Assembly: GCA_028551475.1 (NCBI GenBank)
Contig: CM052356.1
Coordinates: 3,916,001 to 3,980,000, forward strand
Reading direction: 5' to 3'
From: Casuarina equisetifolia
Taxonomy: Eukaryota > Streptophyta > Magnoliopsida > Fagales > Casuarinaceae
Length of the DNA stretch: 64,000 bases
Position numbers and translations under genes: made by a program. Under the pieces are notes generated by a model. It did not search any database and was not told the origin of the DNA. It saw only the letters and a list, made by a program, of their open reading frames with translations. Of this stretch, positions 37,384 to 49,713 are shown piece by piece (positions within the stretch are counted from its first letter, which is position 1; every line of letters begins with the position of its first letter).

Positions 37384-37644
37384 CTAGAAAATATTTGATT
37401 TGTATAAATCAAATACTTCAAGTTTGGACAGTAAATGACAATGTTGCCTTCTTCCAAGTGGTTTTGTAAAGTTGTTGGCTAATTGTTTATAAGACCTCAC
37501 ATAATGTATAGTGGTTAATACACTGAGTAGCTTTTCCTGTATACAATAACAACTTAATTTAACATGCTTTGCATGTTGGTGAAAGACAAGATTAGCTACT
37601 ATATGTTGAGTTGTTTCATTGGCACAAAACAAAGGAATTGACAT
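37384..37644 (-). mobile_element. Ty1/Copia RNase H fragment
   Basis: A minus-strand frame of 86 codons carries the end of a Copia polyprotein: NLVFHQHAKHVKLSCYCIQE (matching N-VFH-RTKHIEIDCHFVRE) and QLANNFTKPLGRRQ, then LLSKLEVFDLY. Several otherwise strongly conserved residues have changed, including HIE to HVK and HFVR to YCIQ, which indicates long decay. No LTR was identified. Confidence 0.85.
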
Positions 37645-37850
37645 ACAAACATTGATAACAAGATCTCAAAGAAACTCAACTATCCAAATAATTCACACAG
37701 TAATTACCACATTTGTTAATCTCAATAAAATTTGCATTTAACAAAGTGTTGTTAATAATGCACATTCTTCATTCTTCCTAATTTGAAGTCAATGAAAAAG
37801 AAAATAAGATGAAAGAGTAAACAAATTTTTTTTTTAACATGTGACCTCAA

Positions 37851-38560
37851 TAAAGAAAACAAAAAAAATACATTGATTGAGCAAGTGGTGCATTTTTTCC
37901 GTTTTTATTTTTTCATATTTTTAACATAATTTTATATGTAACCAAAGTCTCAAATATTAATTTACACAAATATTTTTTGTTATTTTTATGCAAATAATTA
38001 TGATTTTATAAACAATTAAACAAATAATATAGTAAAGTGACATGATTTCCTAGGATGTTAAAATTTCCTCTTCTAATATAGCCATGGAGAATGCATAAGA
38101 CCTTTCTTTCTCCCTATTTTAGAGTTTAAATAAATTCATTTTTCTTGATGCAAGTTTTACAATTTTTTTTTGTTTATAGTAGGTCTTACAATTCCTTTTT
38201 CTGATAGTAGTATATTTTCATTTCCTAAGAACAAGAGTAGTACATTGGCAAGGGTTGATTCTCATGCCCTAGCCATCCTAAAATTAGCCTTCAATCATGT
38301 CCAAGTATTGCTAACCTTTTCTTGCCATCGTTGGTGTGGTTAGTTTTTGAGTTAGAATTATGGTCATCATCATGGGCCTTGAATCCTTAAACTCAAATCC
38401 GATGTGCTTTCATTTAAATCTTGGCATACTAATTGGTTTTTTCTTATAACATAAAATTGAAACCCAACTTAGCACTTCATGTAGTCCTTTAGTAAGACAA
38501 AGTGGACAATTAAGCATTGATGTAAAATTGATCTCAATCCATTGTCGCAAAAGAAAGATT
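37851..38560. repeat. Dispersed duplicate of 46.4-48.9 kb sequence
   Basis: Sequence at 38,255-38,560 matches 48,555-48,860 in the same orientation (shared tttttgagttagaatt, tggtcatcatcat, and atcttggcatactaattgg). Sequence at 37,870-38,090 resembles 46,420-46,600. The two parts are adjacent here but ~2 kb apart at the second site, where a LINE fragment and other DNA lie between them. The repeat precedes the F-box pseudogene at 49.3 kb. No coding content was recognised. Confidence 0.6.
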
Positions 38561-39930
38561 AAAAAAAAAAATCCTTCCCTTTCCCTATCCTTATTTCTTT
38601 ATATACAAAATTATACATAAATTTACATTCAGCAAGAATGATACAAGTATAGCTTACTCATATTAATTTTTCTTTTTCTCTTCCTCCTCCGTTTTCTTCT
38701 TTCTTGCTCCCTAAATATTTTTAGAGTTCTAATTATCCAAATAGCTCATAACAATTAGATGAAGGGTATAATGGAATGATTTAATATCTATTAAGTTTAA
38801 ACTTGTAAACGTTATTTATGCCGAGTATAAACACAGTTTTGGAAATGACAAAGTGGAAGAAACAAGCACAAAAAGACAAATTAGTTTTAATTTTACTTGC
38901 CTAACATCTTCATTTGCACGTATCTTATTCATATATATCAATAAGCCCTTCTAATTTTGAAAATCCGCCCCTTTTCTTAACGGTTCTGCAACACGTTGGG
39001 AGCTGTTCAAAACCGGAGATTTGCTTGTTTTGACAAACTATAAAATGGGTTATGGGGCTTCCTATATTGGGCCAGGCCCATTTACTGCATAGATAGATCG
39101 GCCGACATCCAATACATAGATAATATGGGTCTAGCACCACACCCAACGTAGGGTTATGCTTTTATCTCTTTGGGAAAAACATGTTCACCTGTTTTTCATT
39201 ATTTTCGGTTGTCTCATAAAAATTCTAAGTAGACAAACAATTCTATTAATTAATATAACTATAGTGAGCAAAATCAATATGGGCATTGATTGGTAATATA
39301 CTTTATATTTTATATTATATCATTGCTTTAGAAAATTGAAATGTCTTAAACTCTAATCATTTAGATTGAGATTTTTAGTTGTTTAAATACGCTTAAAGTA
39401 AAGATTTCTAATATTTATGCTTGAATTATTATGTGTAGGACAAAAGTATTAGTTGTTATTTGATTTTATTTAAAAAATTTATTATTTTTTTAAAACCAAC
39501 TTGTTAAAAAAAAAAATTTCACATAAAAGAACATATAACTGGAAGAATAATTTTATAAGATTTTCATAGTATCTTTAACATGTTTTTTGTCGTAATGACA
39601 AAAAATATTTTTTATAAAAATTTAGAATCGATATAATAAATATTTATTCAAAATTAGATTTTGATATTGTGATACTAGGTTAAACTCCCTTTTTAACAGA
39701 TTTTAAACAAGCATTGATTTTCGTTTATACGAACTTATTGGGATTTTATAGAAATAATCACCTTCTCAATTTCTTTTAATACCTTACCAGGACGTCGTTT
39801 GATGGCCTGAACCACTCTCCTTTATTTGCCTTTACTTTGCTGCGACAGCCGGTGTTGGGGGGGGTGGGTGTAGGTGGGGTGTTGGGGAAGTAATCAAAAC
39901 CCAGTTCGAAGTGTTTTGATTTGTGTTTCA
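38561..39930. other. Spacer upstream of PUR3
   Basis: AT-rich DNA without recognised genes. A GC-richer patch lies at 38,960-39,140. The 150 bp before 39,931 would hold the PUR3 promoter and 5' leader; a G-rich tract (ttggggggggtgggtg) sits at 39,855-39,870. No TATA box was assigned with confidence. Confidence 0.4.
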
Positions 39931-42900
39931 ATGAAACCGGAAGCTCGCTCTTTGGGTTTTGCTCAAACCCAACGTTCCCAACGGTTCGAAATACCAAAAA
40001 GCCATTTTTGGCGGCGTCGCCGCCTCTTTCTTCAGCATCTTTCCCTCAATGGCGCGAATAGGTCTCCTGCAGAATTTTTATGCCGCAAAGGCTGTGTTCT
40101 AAGCAAACATTGAAGTGTGAAAGTGCAGAGGATGATTCTATTTCTCATGCGAGGGATTTGAAAAACGAGGTTAGAAGGAAAAAGTTAGCCATTTTCGTCT
40201 CCGGAGGCGGGTCGAACTTCAGGTTCATTCATGAAGCTTCTCTTCAAGAATCAGTTCATGGAGACATTGTTGTTTTGGTCACAAATAGACGCGGTTTTCT
40301 CTCTATCTTTGTATAGCTTTGATTTCCCTTCTGGCTTCAAAACCGTTTTTTTTTAATTGCTTATGACCTATCATGAAAAGAAAATGGTAATCTTCTGCCA
40401 CTCGAAAGATAAGATTTTTGAACTGTTGTCTCTGCAATTGATTAGGTATATCATGTCCTGTGATTCACTAGCATTGAGAAAAGCAGAATCGAATCTCAAG
40501 TAGCGTTTATATTTGTCGACATAACATGAATGAATCTAAATTTTAATTGTCCTTAAGTTGGTATTCCATAGTTTCCTCTTCCTTTATTTTATTTTTTATT
40601 TTTTATTTTTTTATTTTTTGGGTGTGTGGAACAAGCCTGGGTTAGGCCATTGGTTTGCGGATGGTTTCTCATGCTACATTAGTCCAATTTCCAGTGTAGC
40701 TTTGCTGAAGTACGTAATCAGATGCTGGAAGCTGTTACAAGACAAATCCTTTGATAACGAACTATCTGGATTATGACCTAGATCTGAGTTAGACGGATAA
40801 CTTTTGTTCTGTTTTCTACGGTTCCTTGCTCGTCCAATGGTTACACTCCACAAATAACCCCACACAAACTCATAATCATATAATCACAACAACCCACGGC
40901 AAGTCTCCAACTATTACAACAATTAGTCAATAAGGATTACACAACAATTCAACTAACATTCCACAACACCCACACTAACAGCACACTGATTCCTCACACA
41001 ACCTTCACTGGAAACACATAGACATAACTACACAACAAAGAACACTACAAGGAAATAGGAACACATACACAGCTTCTATGGGAGGCTGCCACCACCGGAA
41101 CACCGGATTGCAACTTCTATGGGAGGTTGCCACCAAACGCCTCTTTCACGCGAGACAGCGCCCAAATTTTTGCTCTCCAGAATGTTCTGCCCTTCTCCCG
41201 TAAGCTCTCTTTTATTGTCTTCCCTTTTGCCTCCTAGCCAAGACTTGATATTATAAAGCCCACACTTGTCTTGGCCCAAGTTAGCCTGTAACAGAAGCAT
41301 AATGTAATTTTGTGCTTTTTAGGATTGTCCTATCTAGTTTTTGTTGGAATCAGGAAGTTTTTAATAATACCGATGGATATGTTTAATTCTTCAGAGTGTT
41401 TTGCTCTTTTTCCAAGACATTTATACCCGATATTGAATCAGGGATTGACTACAAATTGTAGCGATTTAATGGCCTGAGCAGTTAGTTGGGAAAGTTATCA
41501 TGAATGATGTGTAATGCCTGCTAACTCATGGCGATTAGATGTGAAAGCAAAGTAAATTTGGTACTGTAGTGCTACAATGCAAAAACCTTTTCTTTGGAAT
41601 CTGATACTGATTCATGTGTTATTTTTCTCTGGTGGCAGGCTGTGGAGGCGCCGAGTACGCAAGAGATAAAGGCATCCTAGTTGTTTTGTTCCCCAAAACT
41701 ATTGAGGAACCTGGTGGACTTTCACCAACCAGTCTTGTATCTATGCTTAGGTCAGGCCTCTTCTCCTAAAAATGAAGTTACTTAGGCTGTATTTGTTTTT
41801 TCCTATGGAACTTGTTAACGATGAATCATAATGTGGTGGACTCACTAATAAAAAGGGTCATAATTTTTTCCTAGCAATGGGTTAGCTAGGCATAAACCAA
41901 AACTAGATTAGTTGTTGCTACAAAAACCATCTGGTCTAGTTTTCATTATGTAAAGGAAATCTGTTATATTATCCATTAACAAAGACGTTCCTCATAGCCA
42001 ATCCTTAGAGATGCGCCCTTATGGATTAAATTCTTAATCTTACTTGTCAATTGTGCATTCTTTTCTGTGCTGCCACTATATACCTTGATCTTGTCTATTT
42101 GAATAGCATTCTTTTGACACTGTTAACAATGCATGTTTATATGCTACCAATTTTTCTGCTGCCTTTAATTTTGTTTGCTACAGTTGGCTTTTCCATCAGA
42201 TGCCTAGGTTACTTTCTTTTCCTGATTATCCTTGGTTCATTGGATGTCTGTTGCCGCGGGTGAGGGGGATAGGATGCTTTGCGTGATGTCTAGAGGTCAT
42301 TCATACATACTTTCTTACTGTTAGCAGATCTAATTAGGTTTGTCTGGGGGACTTGTGGCTGCTACTTGTTGCTTGACGCAAACCCTACCCAGTACCTACT
42401 GACATCCACTCATATCATAAGCAGCTTCTAGGCCATAACGGTGTAGTTAGACTTCACCACAGCTAAAGTGAAGTTGGCAAGCTTGTCACCAACATGGATG
42501 GACTGGTGGGTTGAAATGTTAGAAGAAAAATGTGTTAGAATTGCGTTATGAAAAAGTATTCCATATAAGATGGCTGTGATATCCTCATCAATAGTTGTTG
42601 TTAAAAGATGCTTGCTTCTGGGAAGTGATTTCTTTAATTTTACTGACTTCATACTTTTAGCGGAATATCTATAACTTATACCAGTGGAGTTGATTCGTGC
42701 TTATCCCAGATCCATGGTAAACATCCATCCATTGCTACTTCCAGCCTTTGGGGGCAAAGGATATTATGGTATGAAGGTGCATAAGGCAGTCATTGCTTCA
42801 ATCTAAATGGAGCAAGGTAGATTGCAGCTTTTAATGCTATACAATCTAAACAAATTTTCTTTCAACTCTTACTGTATTAAAGTGTATATGAAGAAAAGTG

Positions 42901-43418
42901 TGAATATTATTATGTATTCTTCTCTGTGCTTTGGCTAGATACTTAAGGCCGACAATTCATTTTGTTGACGAGCATTATGACACTGGGTGTATCCTTGCTC
43001 AAAATGTCGTCCCTCTCCTTGCTAATGACACTGCAGAGGAGCTTGCAGTTGGAATTCTTTCTAAGGTACTATGATTCGAGCAATACTAATACATTATTCT
43101 GGCAAATTCTCGTTGAATGATAGAATAACCTTTAAACTCATAGATCTTCCACCCATGATTGTTTGAATCCCAGACCTGTCTTTGGAAGTAAAGGAATTAC
43201 CCTCTCTAGGACATTAAAAACATAGTCTGGTGCATAAGCTTTTGATTTGTGTTGGACTCCTTGCGACTTAATTACTGGTGTTCATTTCTATTTAGGAGCA
43301 TCAGTTGTATGTGGAGGTGACGGAAGCCTTATGTGAAGAGCGGATAACATGGAGGGAAGATGGTGTCCCTCTCATACGGAGCAAAGAAGACCCAAGCGAG
43401 TTCAGGTGGCAGAACTGA
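39931..43418 (+). pseudogene. PUR3: Phosphoribosylglycinamide formyltransferase (PurN/PUR3), disabled
   Basis: GAR transformylase adds the formyl group in step 3 of de novo purine synthesis, in plastids in plants. Exons: 39,931-40,293 (transit-peptide-like start, then KKLAIFVSGGGSNFRFIHEA), 41,639-41,750 (CGGAEYARDKGI), ~42,640-42,816 (SMVNIHPLLLPAFGGKGYYG), 42,939-43,065 (TIHFVDEHYDTGCILAQNVV) and 43,296-43,418 (CEERITWREDGVPLIRSKED, stop). The catalytic Asn and His in NIHP and the Asp in HFVDEHYDTG are present. Lesions: a one-base frame change near 40,105-40,113 between the transit region and the mature domain; TAA at 42,672-42,674 replacing the Lys of GYLKLIP; and an 8 bp insertion (atctaaat, 42,801-42,808) just before the exon 3 donor. 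The first could be bypassed by starting at ATG 40,080. The other two destroy the enzyme. Confidence 0.88.
40805..41293. mobile_element. LTR-like insertion in PUR3 intron 1
   Basis: Within the unusually long intron 1 lies a segment of different composition (C- and A-rich, for example ccccacacaaactcataatc). It is bounded by tgttctg and cctgtaaca and so has TG...CA ends read on either strand. It contains a short internal duplication (cttctatgggagg followed by t/ctgccacca at 41,072 and 41,114). I found no matching target duplication, so the exact ends are uncertain. A solo LTR is the likeliest explanation. Confidence 0.4.
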
Positions 43419-45143
43419 AAATTCAGCAACTTCAGCAATTGCCTGATCTCAACACATCACCCACATACTTGAATACATTTTTATAGCCAAAAAGAGGCAG
43501 AGAAAATCTCCTCCTCCCCAGCAGAGTAAGGGGTGAAAGTGGAAACGAAAAGCAGAAAAGAAAGAAGAGATAAAAGCCATTTTGTATGGCTTAAGTTTTC
43601 CCTGCATTTGAGTTTTGTTCTGTTTCCTGGCCATTTTTTTCTGAGACTACAACAGTGGATTTTGATGACCAAAATCCGAGCTTAAAATTTTTTGGTTCAT
43701 CCTCTTCTTAGAAAACCGTTGTATAAACATCATGGCATTTGCAAGCTCGTGTGTTTGCATGAAGAAGATGGTGCCCAGAATTCTTTCCTTCTCAAACGTG
43801 GTTTTAGTCGGGTGCTCTTGACTCCATCCTATGCATGATGGTGCTCTGACACAATTTTAGAAAAGTTATGTAGTACGAAGCTAGGATTTTAGAAACATAC
43901 ATCTCTGTCGTTTCTCTCTTCATCTGAGTGGTTGAAAGAATTTAACGGACCAGTAGTTGCGAGATCTCTTTGATGTCCGTCGACTAATCTGCTTACCCAA
44001 CTTCTCATATTCTGTTCTTGCTTTTTGAGTTACTGTGGTTGTTGGTTTATGGGAATGAAGAGAAGGGGGAGAAGAGGGAAATGGCATGGTACTTAGCTTT
44101 TGTAGAGACCCTTGTCTTACATCAACTGTTCAAAGGGTCATCTTGCCTATTGATGCCTACACAAACTCAAGATTTGAATCTTCCCTTTCTCACAAAACTC
44201 TAAACGCTTTTCTCTTGATTTTATTTTGAGGAAACTTTAGCCAATGCGTCAACCTCCCAGACTTAACACAAGCCCTGCCTTTTCTTATATTTCAACACCA
44301 TTTGGGCCGGCAGAACGATCTGCAAGCTGGAAAAAGGAGACGATGTAGAGTCTGTCCATGTCCGAGTCTTCCACAGGACATGATTGCCAAGATACTTCTC
44401 TGATTACCCATAAAATGCTTCCACATTTTGAAGCCATGATATGCGTTAATCAGTTAACAAGATTTCGTCAAGATGCCTCTCAAGACTTGGGCCTATTTAA
44501 GTGAGATATGTTACGAAGCCTGTTTTAATTTTAAATAAAGGAGATAGCTTTAAAAGAAGGTCCAAACTCATTCCTACTAGGAGTGCAAAATCCAAACAAT
44601 TTGGGAGTCAAGAACACAATTCAGTGAATCTAGGAATCGAAAACCCAATTGTTCTAGGTTATGAGTTAGTACTATTAAATAGGTTATGAGTAAATGTTAG
44701 TTAATAAAAATAGAAACCATGAAAAAATAGAAGACTCATTTGAATTATTTTGAAATTAAAACCTTTACTAACTCCTTTCATTAAAAGAAAGGATCTTTGA
44801 ATTTCAATTTTACGAACTTTAAATTTGATTTACTACACTGCAACCAGGAAAACTTTGAATCGGGTTCTCAAACACATACGTTGCTTCTTTGAATTTTGAC
44901 TTACCTAGCCGCCATACCAAGATATAATCCGTAGAGAATAAAACTCTCAATATGTGGCTGTGATAATAAACATTCTAACCTAAGAGGCTAAACAAGAGTA
45001 AGATTTATATAAGACAACCCTTGTATTACTCTCTTACAAGGATTGATAGGAAAGGAAAGAATTACACCAACGTATAAGAGAATATATTGAGCCTTATTCT
45101 AGGACCCAATATGGCAACATAGTAAGTGTGCAATGTTCAACGT
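43419..45143. other. PUR3 3' flank and F-box 5' flank
   Basis: The first few hundred bases are probably the PUR3 3' untranslated region. No gene was recognised up to 44,480. Sequence at 44,490-44,770 resembles 48,940-49,110 (for example ttttaattttaaataaaggag with its partner). Both precede F-box pseudogenes, so the duplication that made the two F-box copies includes their upstream DNA. Confidence 0.45.
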
Positions 45144-46165
45144 CAATCTTCAACAGAAATACTTCTTCGGCTTCCTGTCAAGTCTTTGGTACGTTTTCAT
45201 AGCATTTTAAAGTCATGGCGCGCTCTAATCCACGATCCAAATTTCATTAAGAAGCATCTTCAACTCTCCATCGAAACCCCGTAGTGAATGCATCCTTATC
45301 ATGGAGGATGAATGTGGTCCGTATTGCTTGGTGAACCTTACCAAAGGGTCAGTTCGACAAGCCCATGAAGGTCGACTGGCCACCATCTTTTCCAAAATGG
45401 ATGTCGTTCTATAACAATCATTGCGACGGCTTGATTTGCAACTACTACTTCAAAGAGGGGATTGTAATTTGGAATCCATCAACTAGAAAACACAAGATGA
45501 TACCACAGGTAAAGCTAGATTCCTATGATTCTCCCTTGAAGACATTAAATGTCGGGATTGGGTATGATCCAGTGAACAATGATCACAAGGTTGTAAATAT
45601 CGTGATGTACTGTGATACGGCCTGTGACATTTGCGTGAACAGTTTGAAAGAAAATTCATGGAGAAAAGTAGAAGACGAATTGCCTTGCAGTGGTGCCTTT
45701 GTTTATCGGAAGATGACTTACTTAATCGGTAATATGTATTGGTTGGTTGAGATGAATGACTAAATAGATACCAAACTAGCAAACTGTCCTCGCATTTAAT
45801 CTCACCATCAAGAAATTCCAAGTTCATAGGTTTCCCGTGGAGTCTCTATCAATGAAGTCTCCATCAACGCTAAGTTTGAAGGTCTTGGAAGGAAAGCTTT
45901 GTGCTTATACAAAACATAGCGCTTGGATGATGGAGCATAGGGTGGCGAGCAGCGGGTCACTGCTTTATACACACTGCATGAGGATTTCTTATGGTGCAAG
46001 CCTTTTGCAGTTTCAGAGGATGGCTAAGAAATTCCAATGGAGTTCGACAAGATAACAGAAAACAGAAGATTCAAAGAACAATGAGACTTTGGAGCATTTC
46101 CAAATATTATTCATGGTGGTGCCTTCCCAGGGAATCCTCGTGCTTACTGACAGTAATAATGGTTG
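45144..46165 (+). pseudogene. F-box/FBA-domain protein pseudogene A
   Basis: F-box proteins recruit substrates to SCF ubiquitin ligases. The plus strand shows the F-box end (EILLRLPVKSLVRF, then KSWRALIHDPNFIKKHL) at about 45,155-45,285. An FBA-type beta-propeller start follows in another frame (CDGLICNYYFKEGIVIWNPS, then RKHKMIP and GIGYDPVNNDHKVV) at 45,365-45,763, and more degraded C-terminal pieces run to about 46,165. Lesions are tandem stops near 45,284, at least two frame changes before 45,370, a stop at 45,761 and several after 45,890. The family usually has one exon of ~370-420 codons, so introns do not account for these. Confidence 0.85.
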
Positions 46166-46839
46166 AATTTACTGAAATGAATTTCTTTTCTTGAATTCTA
46201 AAGTTTAGGGTTCTACCTTCTTTTCTTTTTTCTTTTTTAAAAAAAAACCCAAGGAAATTATTAAACAATTTAATTTGGCATTGTACTTTCGTTCAAAATT
46301 ATGCTTTAATATATGTTAAAATTTTTGTTCTTGTTGGGTTTTTGCTTTTTTGTGAGCAATTTTAAGTAATCAAATCCATGCCTTGATTTAAATGTCGAAT
46401 TTGAGAATTGATAGATTCAAAAACAAAAGGTGCATATTTTGTCTATTTTTACCTTTTTTTTCCTTGTTTAACATAATTTTCCATGTAATTAGAGACTCAA
46501 ATATTATTTTTTATAAAATAATTATGAATAATAAAATATTTATGAATAATTAAACAGAAAATATAACAGAGGAACTTGATTTCTTAAGAGGACATTTTTT
46601 TCCCTTTACTCATATGGTTTATATTAATTTAGTTTTCTTTGTATAAGTTCACAGAAGTTTCATAATTTTCTTTATGGTTATAGTAGGTTTTAGAATTTCC
46701 TTAGTTTCATAATTGTCATAAATTTTATATTTTCCTTTCTTAATAATAGTAGGTTTCACTAATTTTGTTTTATGGTTGTAGTAGGTTATACCTTCCTAGA
46801 AGGCCTCAAAATATGCCAAGAACGGAATTAGGTATCCTA
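46166..46839. other. AT-rich spacer
   Basis: No gene was found. The part at 46,420-46,600 is a diverged copy of 37,870-38,090. T-rich tracts (46,205-46,245) are present. Confidence 0.45.
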
Positions 46840-47052
46840 CATTATAAAATCAGATTCCTTAAAAAATGGACAGCTTTTTGGAAGTTGGAATATGTCATTC
46901 GTCAATGTATATCTATAATTCTCGCATCCATGAAAGTGAAACATATATATCGAGAAGGGAATAAAGTTGCAGATCATCTTACTAATTATGGGTATACAAT
47001 CCCAAACGTGCAACTTTTTGACCATCTGACTCACTACCTTGCCCATGCTTAA
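46840..47052 (+). mobile_element. LINE-type RNase H-like fragment
   Basis: A plus-strand frame ends with KVKHIYREGNKVADHLTNYG and a short tail, preceded by an LEYVIRQCISIILASM helix-like stretch. H-YREGN-VAD-LAN-G is the signature of the RNase H-like domain found at the end of many plant non-LTR retrotransposons and their domesticated relatives. About 70-95 codons remain. No poly(A) tail is obvious after the stop. Confidence 0.75.
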
Positions 47053-48554
47053 TTGTTTTTATATAAGATTAGTTAGGCTAGAAAATTTTTAGAGTTGTTT
47101 AATGTTCAATGATGTCTCTTCATAAGATGGGGTGAAATTCAAGTTTCTAATCAACAGTTAGGAGAGAAATAATTTTCATATATAATTTTTTTATCACTTT
47201 AAAACATTAACGATGTAAGATATACATTTCTACCCTATCATAAAAAGTGTCTTCAAACAAAAGAACTCCAAAGGGAAAATCACCCAAGAAGAAACTTTAT
47301 ATAAAAAAAGGAGTGGGCCAAGTGTATTATTTGTGTTGAAATGTTTTTTAAATAAAGTTTCAATTATTTTGTGCAATTCTTTTCAAGAAAAAGGATAAAA
47401 CTACCACAATGTTAAAGTCGGTGAACAAAAAAATAAAATTCCAAAATTGTTACTTCCCAAGATAATAAGGGAATTAGGAGACATAAACTGGTAACCTATA
47501 GCATGCTTTAACTTATACAAATCCAACATAGCAGGATTTATAATTTCCTTTCTCAATAGGGAGTTTTACAAATTTCCTTTCTTGATATTGGTTTAGACCA
47601 ATTCATGTTTGTGACTTTAATGATTCTCTCATGTACTAGGATAGTTGTTGTTCTCAAATTTAACAATAAAATCTTGGTCGCATCATTTGCTGTCCAAATT
47701 CCATCTAGTTTCTTATATGGAGGCCCATTGAGAGCCTATACGCTAGCTTTTCCGCTTCAAATTCGGACTGGCAATGTAGAGCTAGGATCTAAAACCTGTA
47801 GATGATTGGGGTAATGGTTAAATTTCTTCATGATTATTTTGCAGTTCAAGGCTTCAAACTTTTGGTCCATCACGGAGGATCCTAACCTTTTGGCACGTGG
47901 TGTAACGTGGTCCACCTCCAACTAGTGCCCCTTGCCTCAAGTTCTGCAGAGTGATTGGTCTACTTTTTGGGATTCGTTGCCTTTGTGAGGAGTCATGGGT
48001 GGGTATTTACATGTTCTCAATACCCAAGGATTTTGAGTGGACTTGTAATTGATTGTTCAACCAAGTACTTAAACAGTACCATGATCAAGCAGGAGAATTA
48101 AATGTATGAATAGAAATGGTTTTGATTTGCAGCTCTAAAAGACCAAAACCAAAACCAAAACCAAAGAGGTGCAAGAAAGCCCATTGTTCATGACTCATGA
48201 ACTACAACAAAAGTTGGCATCATCCAACCTAAACCCTATCTTCTCAACTCACTATACGTCTATAAGCACTTTGTCCTACTCATAAGGCACTTCACCTGTT
48301 ACGAATTTCAATTGGCAATTATATACTTAGTCCTCAACCTGATGAAATGAATGGTAAAATTGGACTATTCATTCAATTTCCATTCAATTTGTAAATCCAA
48401 CAACCTTACCAGCTCAAAAGGGAAATGTAAAATGAAGACTGAAGTACATGCAAAAGCCACTGGATTTCACATGCCCAAGATAGCCGGTGGCTCAACAAAA
48501 AGCCAAGAAAAAAATTACAATTTATAAATCAAGCGTAAATTGTAGGTTTGCAGA
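47053..48554. other. Spacer, one exon-like patch
   Basis: Mostly AT-rich with nothing recognised. At about 47,843-47,925 an acceptor-like ttattttgcag is followed by an open frame (FKASNFWSITEDPNLLARG) that could be an orphan exon; the family is not known. A short hexamer-like repeat (accaaa, four times) lies at 48,139-48,163. Confidence 0.4.
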
Positions 48555-48860
48555 TTCTCATGCCCTTGGCACCCCAAAACCCCATGGCAACCTTTACTTA
48601 TGTCCTAGTGCTACTAACCTTCTCTTTGCCATCTCTACTGTGACTAGTTTTTGAGTTAGAATTTTGGTCATCATCATTTGTCTTCAATCCTAAACTCAAA
48701 TTCAATGTGCTTTCATTTAGATCTTGGCATACTAATTGGCTTTTGTCTTGTAACACAAAATGAAAACCCAACTCAACATTTCATCTAGCCCTTCAATAAG
48801 ATAAAGTGGACAATTTAGTATTGATGTATAATTGACCTCAAGCCATTATCACAAAGGAGA
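48555..48860. repeat. Second copy of the 38.26-38.56 kb repeat
   Basis: About 300 bp match 38,255-38,560 in the same direction with scattered substitutions, as described for the first copy. The block lies directly upstream of sequence shared with F-box pseudogene A (from 48,940). Confidence 0.65.
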
Positions 48861-49344
48861 GATTTTAATCACTTAATTAGAGTTCACCCAGATGCATCTC
48901 AACTAATTTCTCCAATGGGAGGTTTCATAGGGGACTTAAATCTTATTTAAATAAGCTATGTTATTTAGGTTCTAAAATTTGTTTTAATTTTACAATAAAG
49001 AAGATGGTTTTTAAGAGAATGTCTAAACTCAATCAAAGAATTGATTGATCTAAAATGAAGCACTTCATCTATGGGAAATTAAAGGCTCATCGATAATTAT
49101 TTTGAAATTTCAAACCTAGAAAACTTTGTTGCAAAGGAAACTTTGAATTTTAATTTATAAAATTTTTATTTAATTTTAATTCTCCTAAATTTATCCTTCC
49201 TAAGTTTACTAGATCAAAAGAACTAGACTTCTATACGGAGACCAGCTTCCACTAGGATTACCATACTATACTAGGAAAACTTGGCTTATAAATTTATGTA
49301 TTGGGTTTACAAACACATATAAGAGGTCTTCTTTGGATGTCGAT

Positions 49345-49709
49345 CCTCCTAGAAGAGCTAATCTTGCAAATACTTCTATCTCAAGTCCTTAATACGTTTT
49401 CAGAGTGTTTCCAAGTCATGGCGCGCAATAATTAAGGACTCATATTTCATCAAAATGCATCTTCAGCACTCCATCTAGAGCATCCTCCTTGTGCGGTGTT
49501 ACGAGGACACGTATTGCTTGGTGAATATTAACCACAAGCCCATGAAGATCCTCCAGTCGTCATGTGTTCCAGAATGGGACAGGCTTATCGGCAATTCTTG
49601 TAATGGCTTGTTTTGCACTCGCGATCGCAAAGATAGGATTGTAATTTGGAATCCGTCAATAAGAAAACACAAGATGATACCACCTGTGAAGCTAGGTGCT
49701 TCTAATTGA
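49345..49709 (+). pseudogene. F-box/FBA protein pseudogene B, 3' truncated
   Basis: This is a paralogue of pseudogene A. The F-box part is degraded (near 49,365-49,450, parallel to caagtcatggcgcgc in A). The better piece, 49,491-49,709, encodes YCLVNINHKPMKILQ and then GNSCNGLFCTRDRKDRIVIW and RKHKMIPPVKLGAS. It stops where homology to A breaks off. The following bases, from ~49,712, belong to an SWP73-like gene. Confidence 0.8.
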
Positions 49710-49713
49710 AGCT

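Noticed and set aside
42801..42808. The 8 bp insertion in PUR3 as a hAT transposon footprint
   Set aside because: A hAT footprint should duplicate the flanking 8 bp. Neither side (attgcttca or ggagcaag) matches atctaaat.
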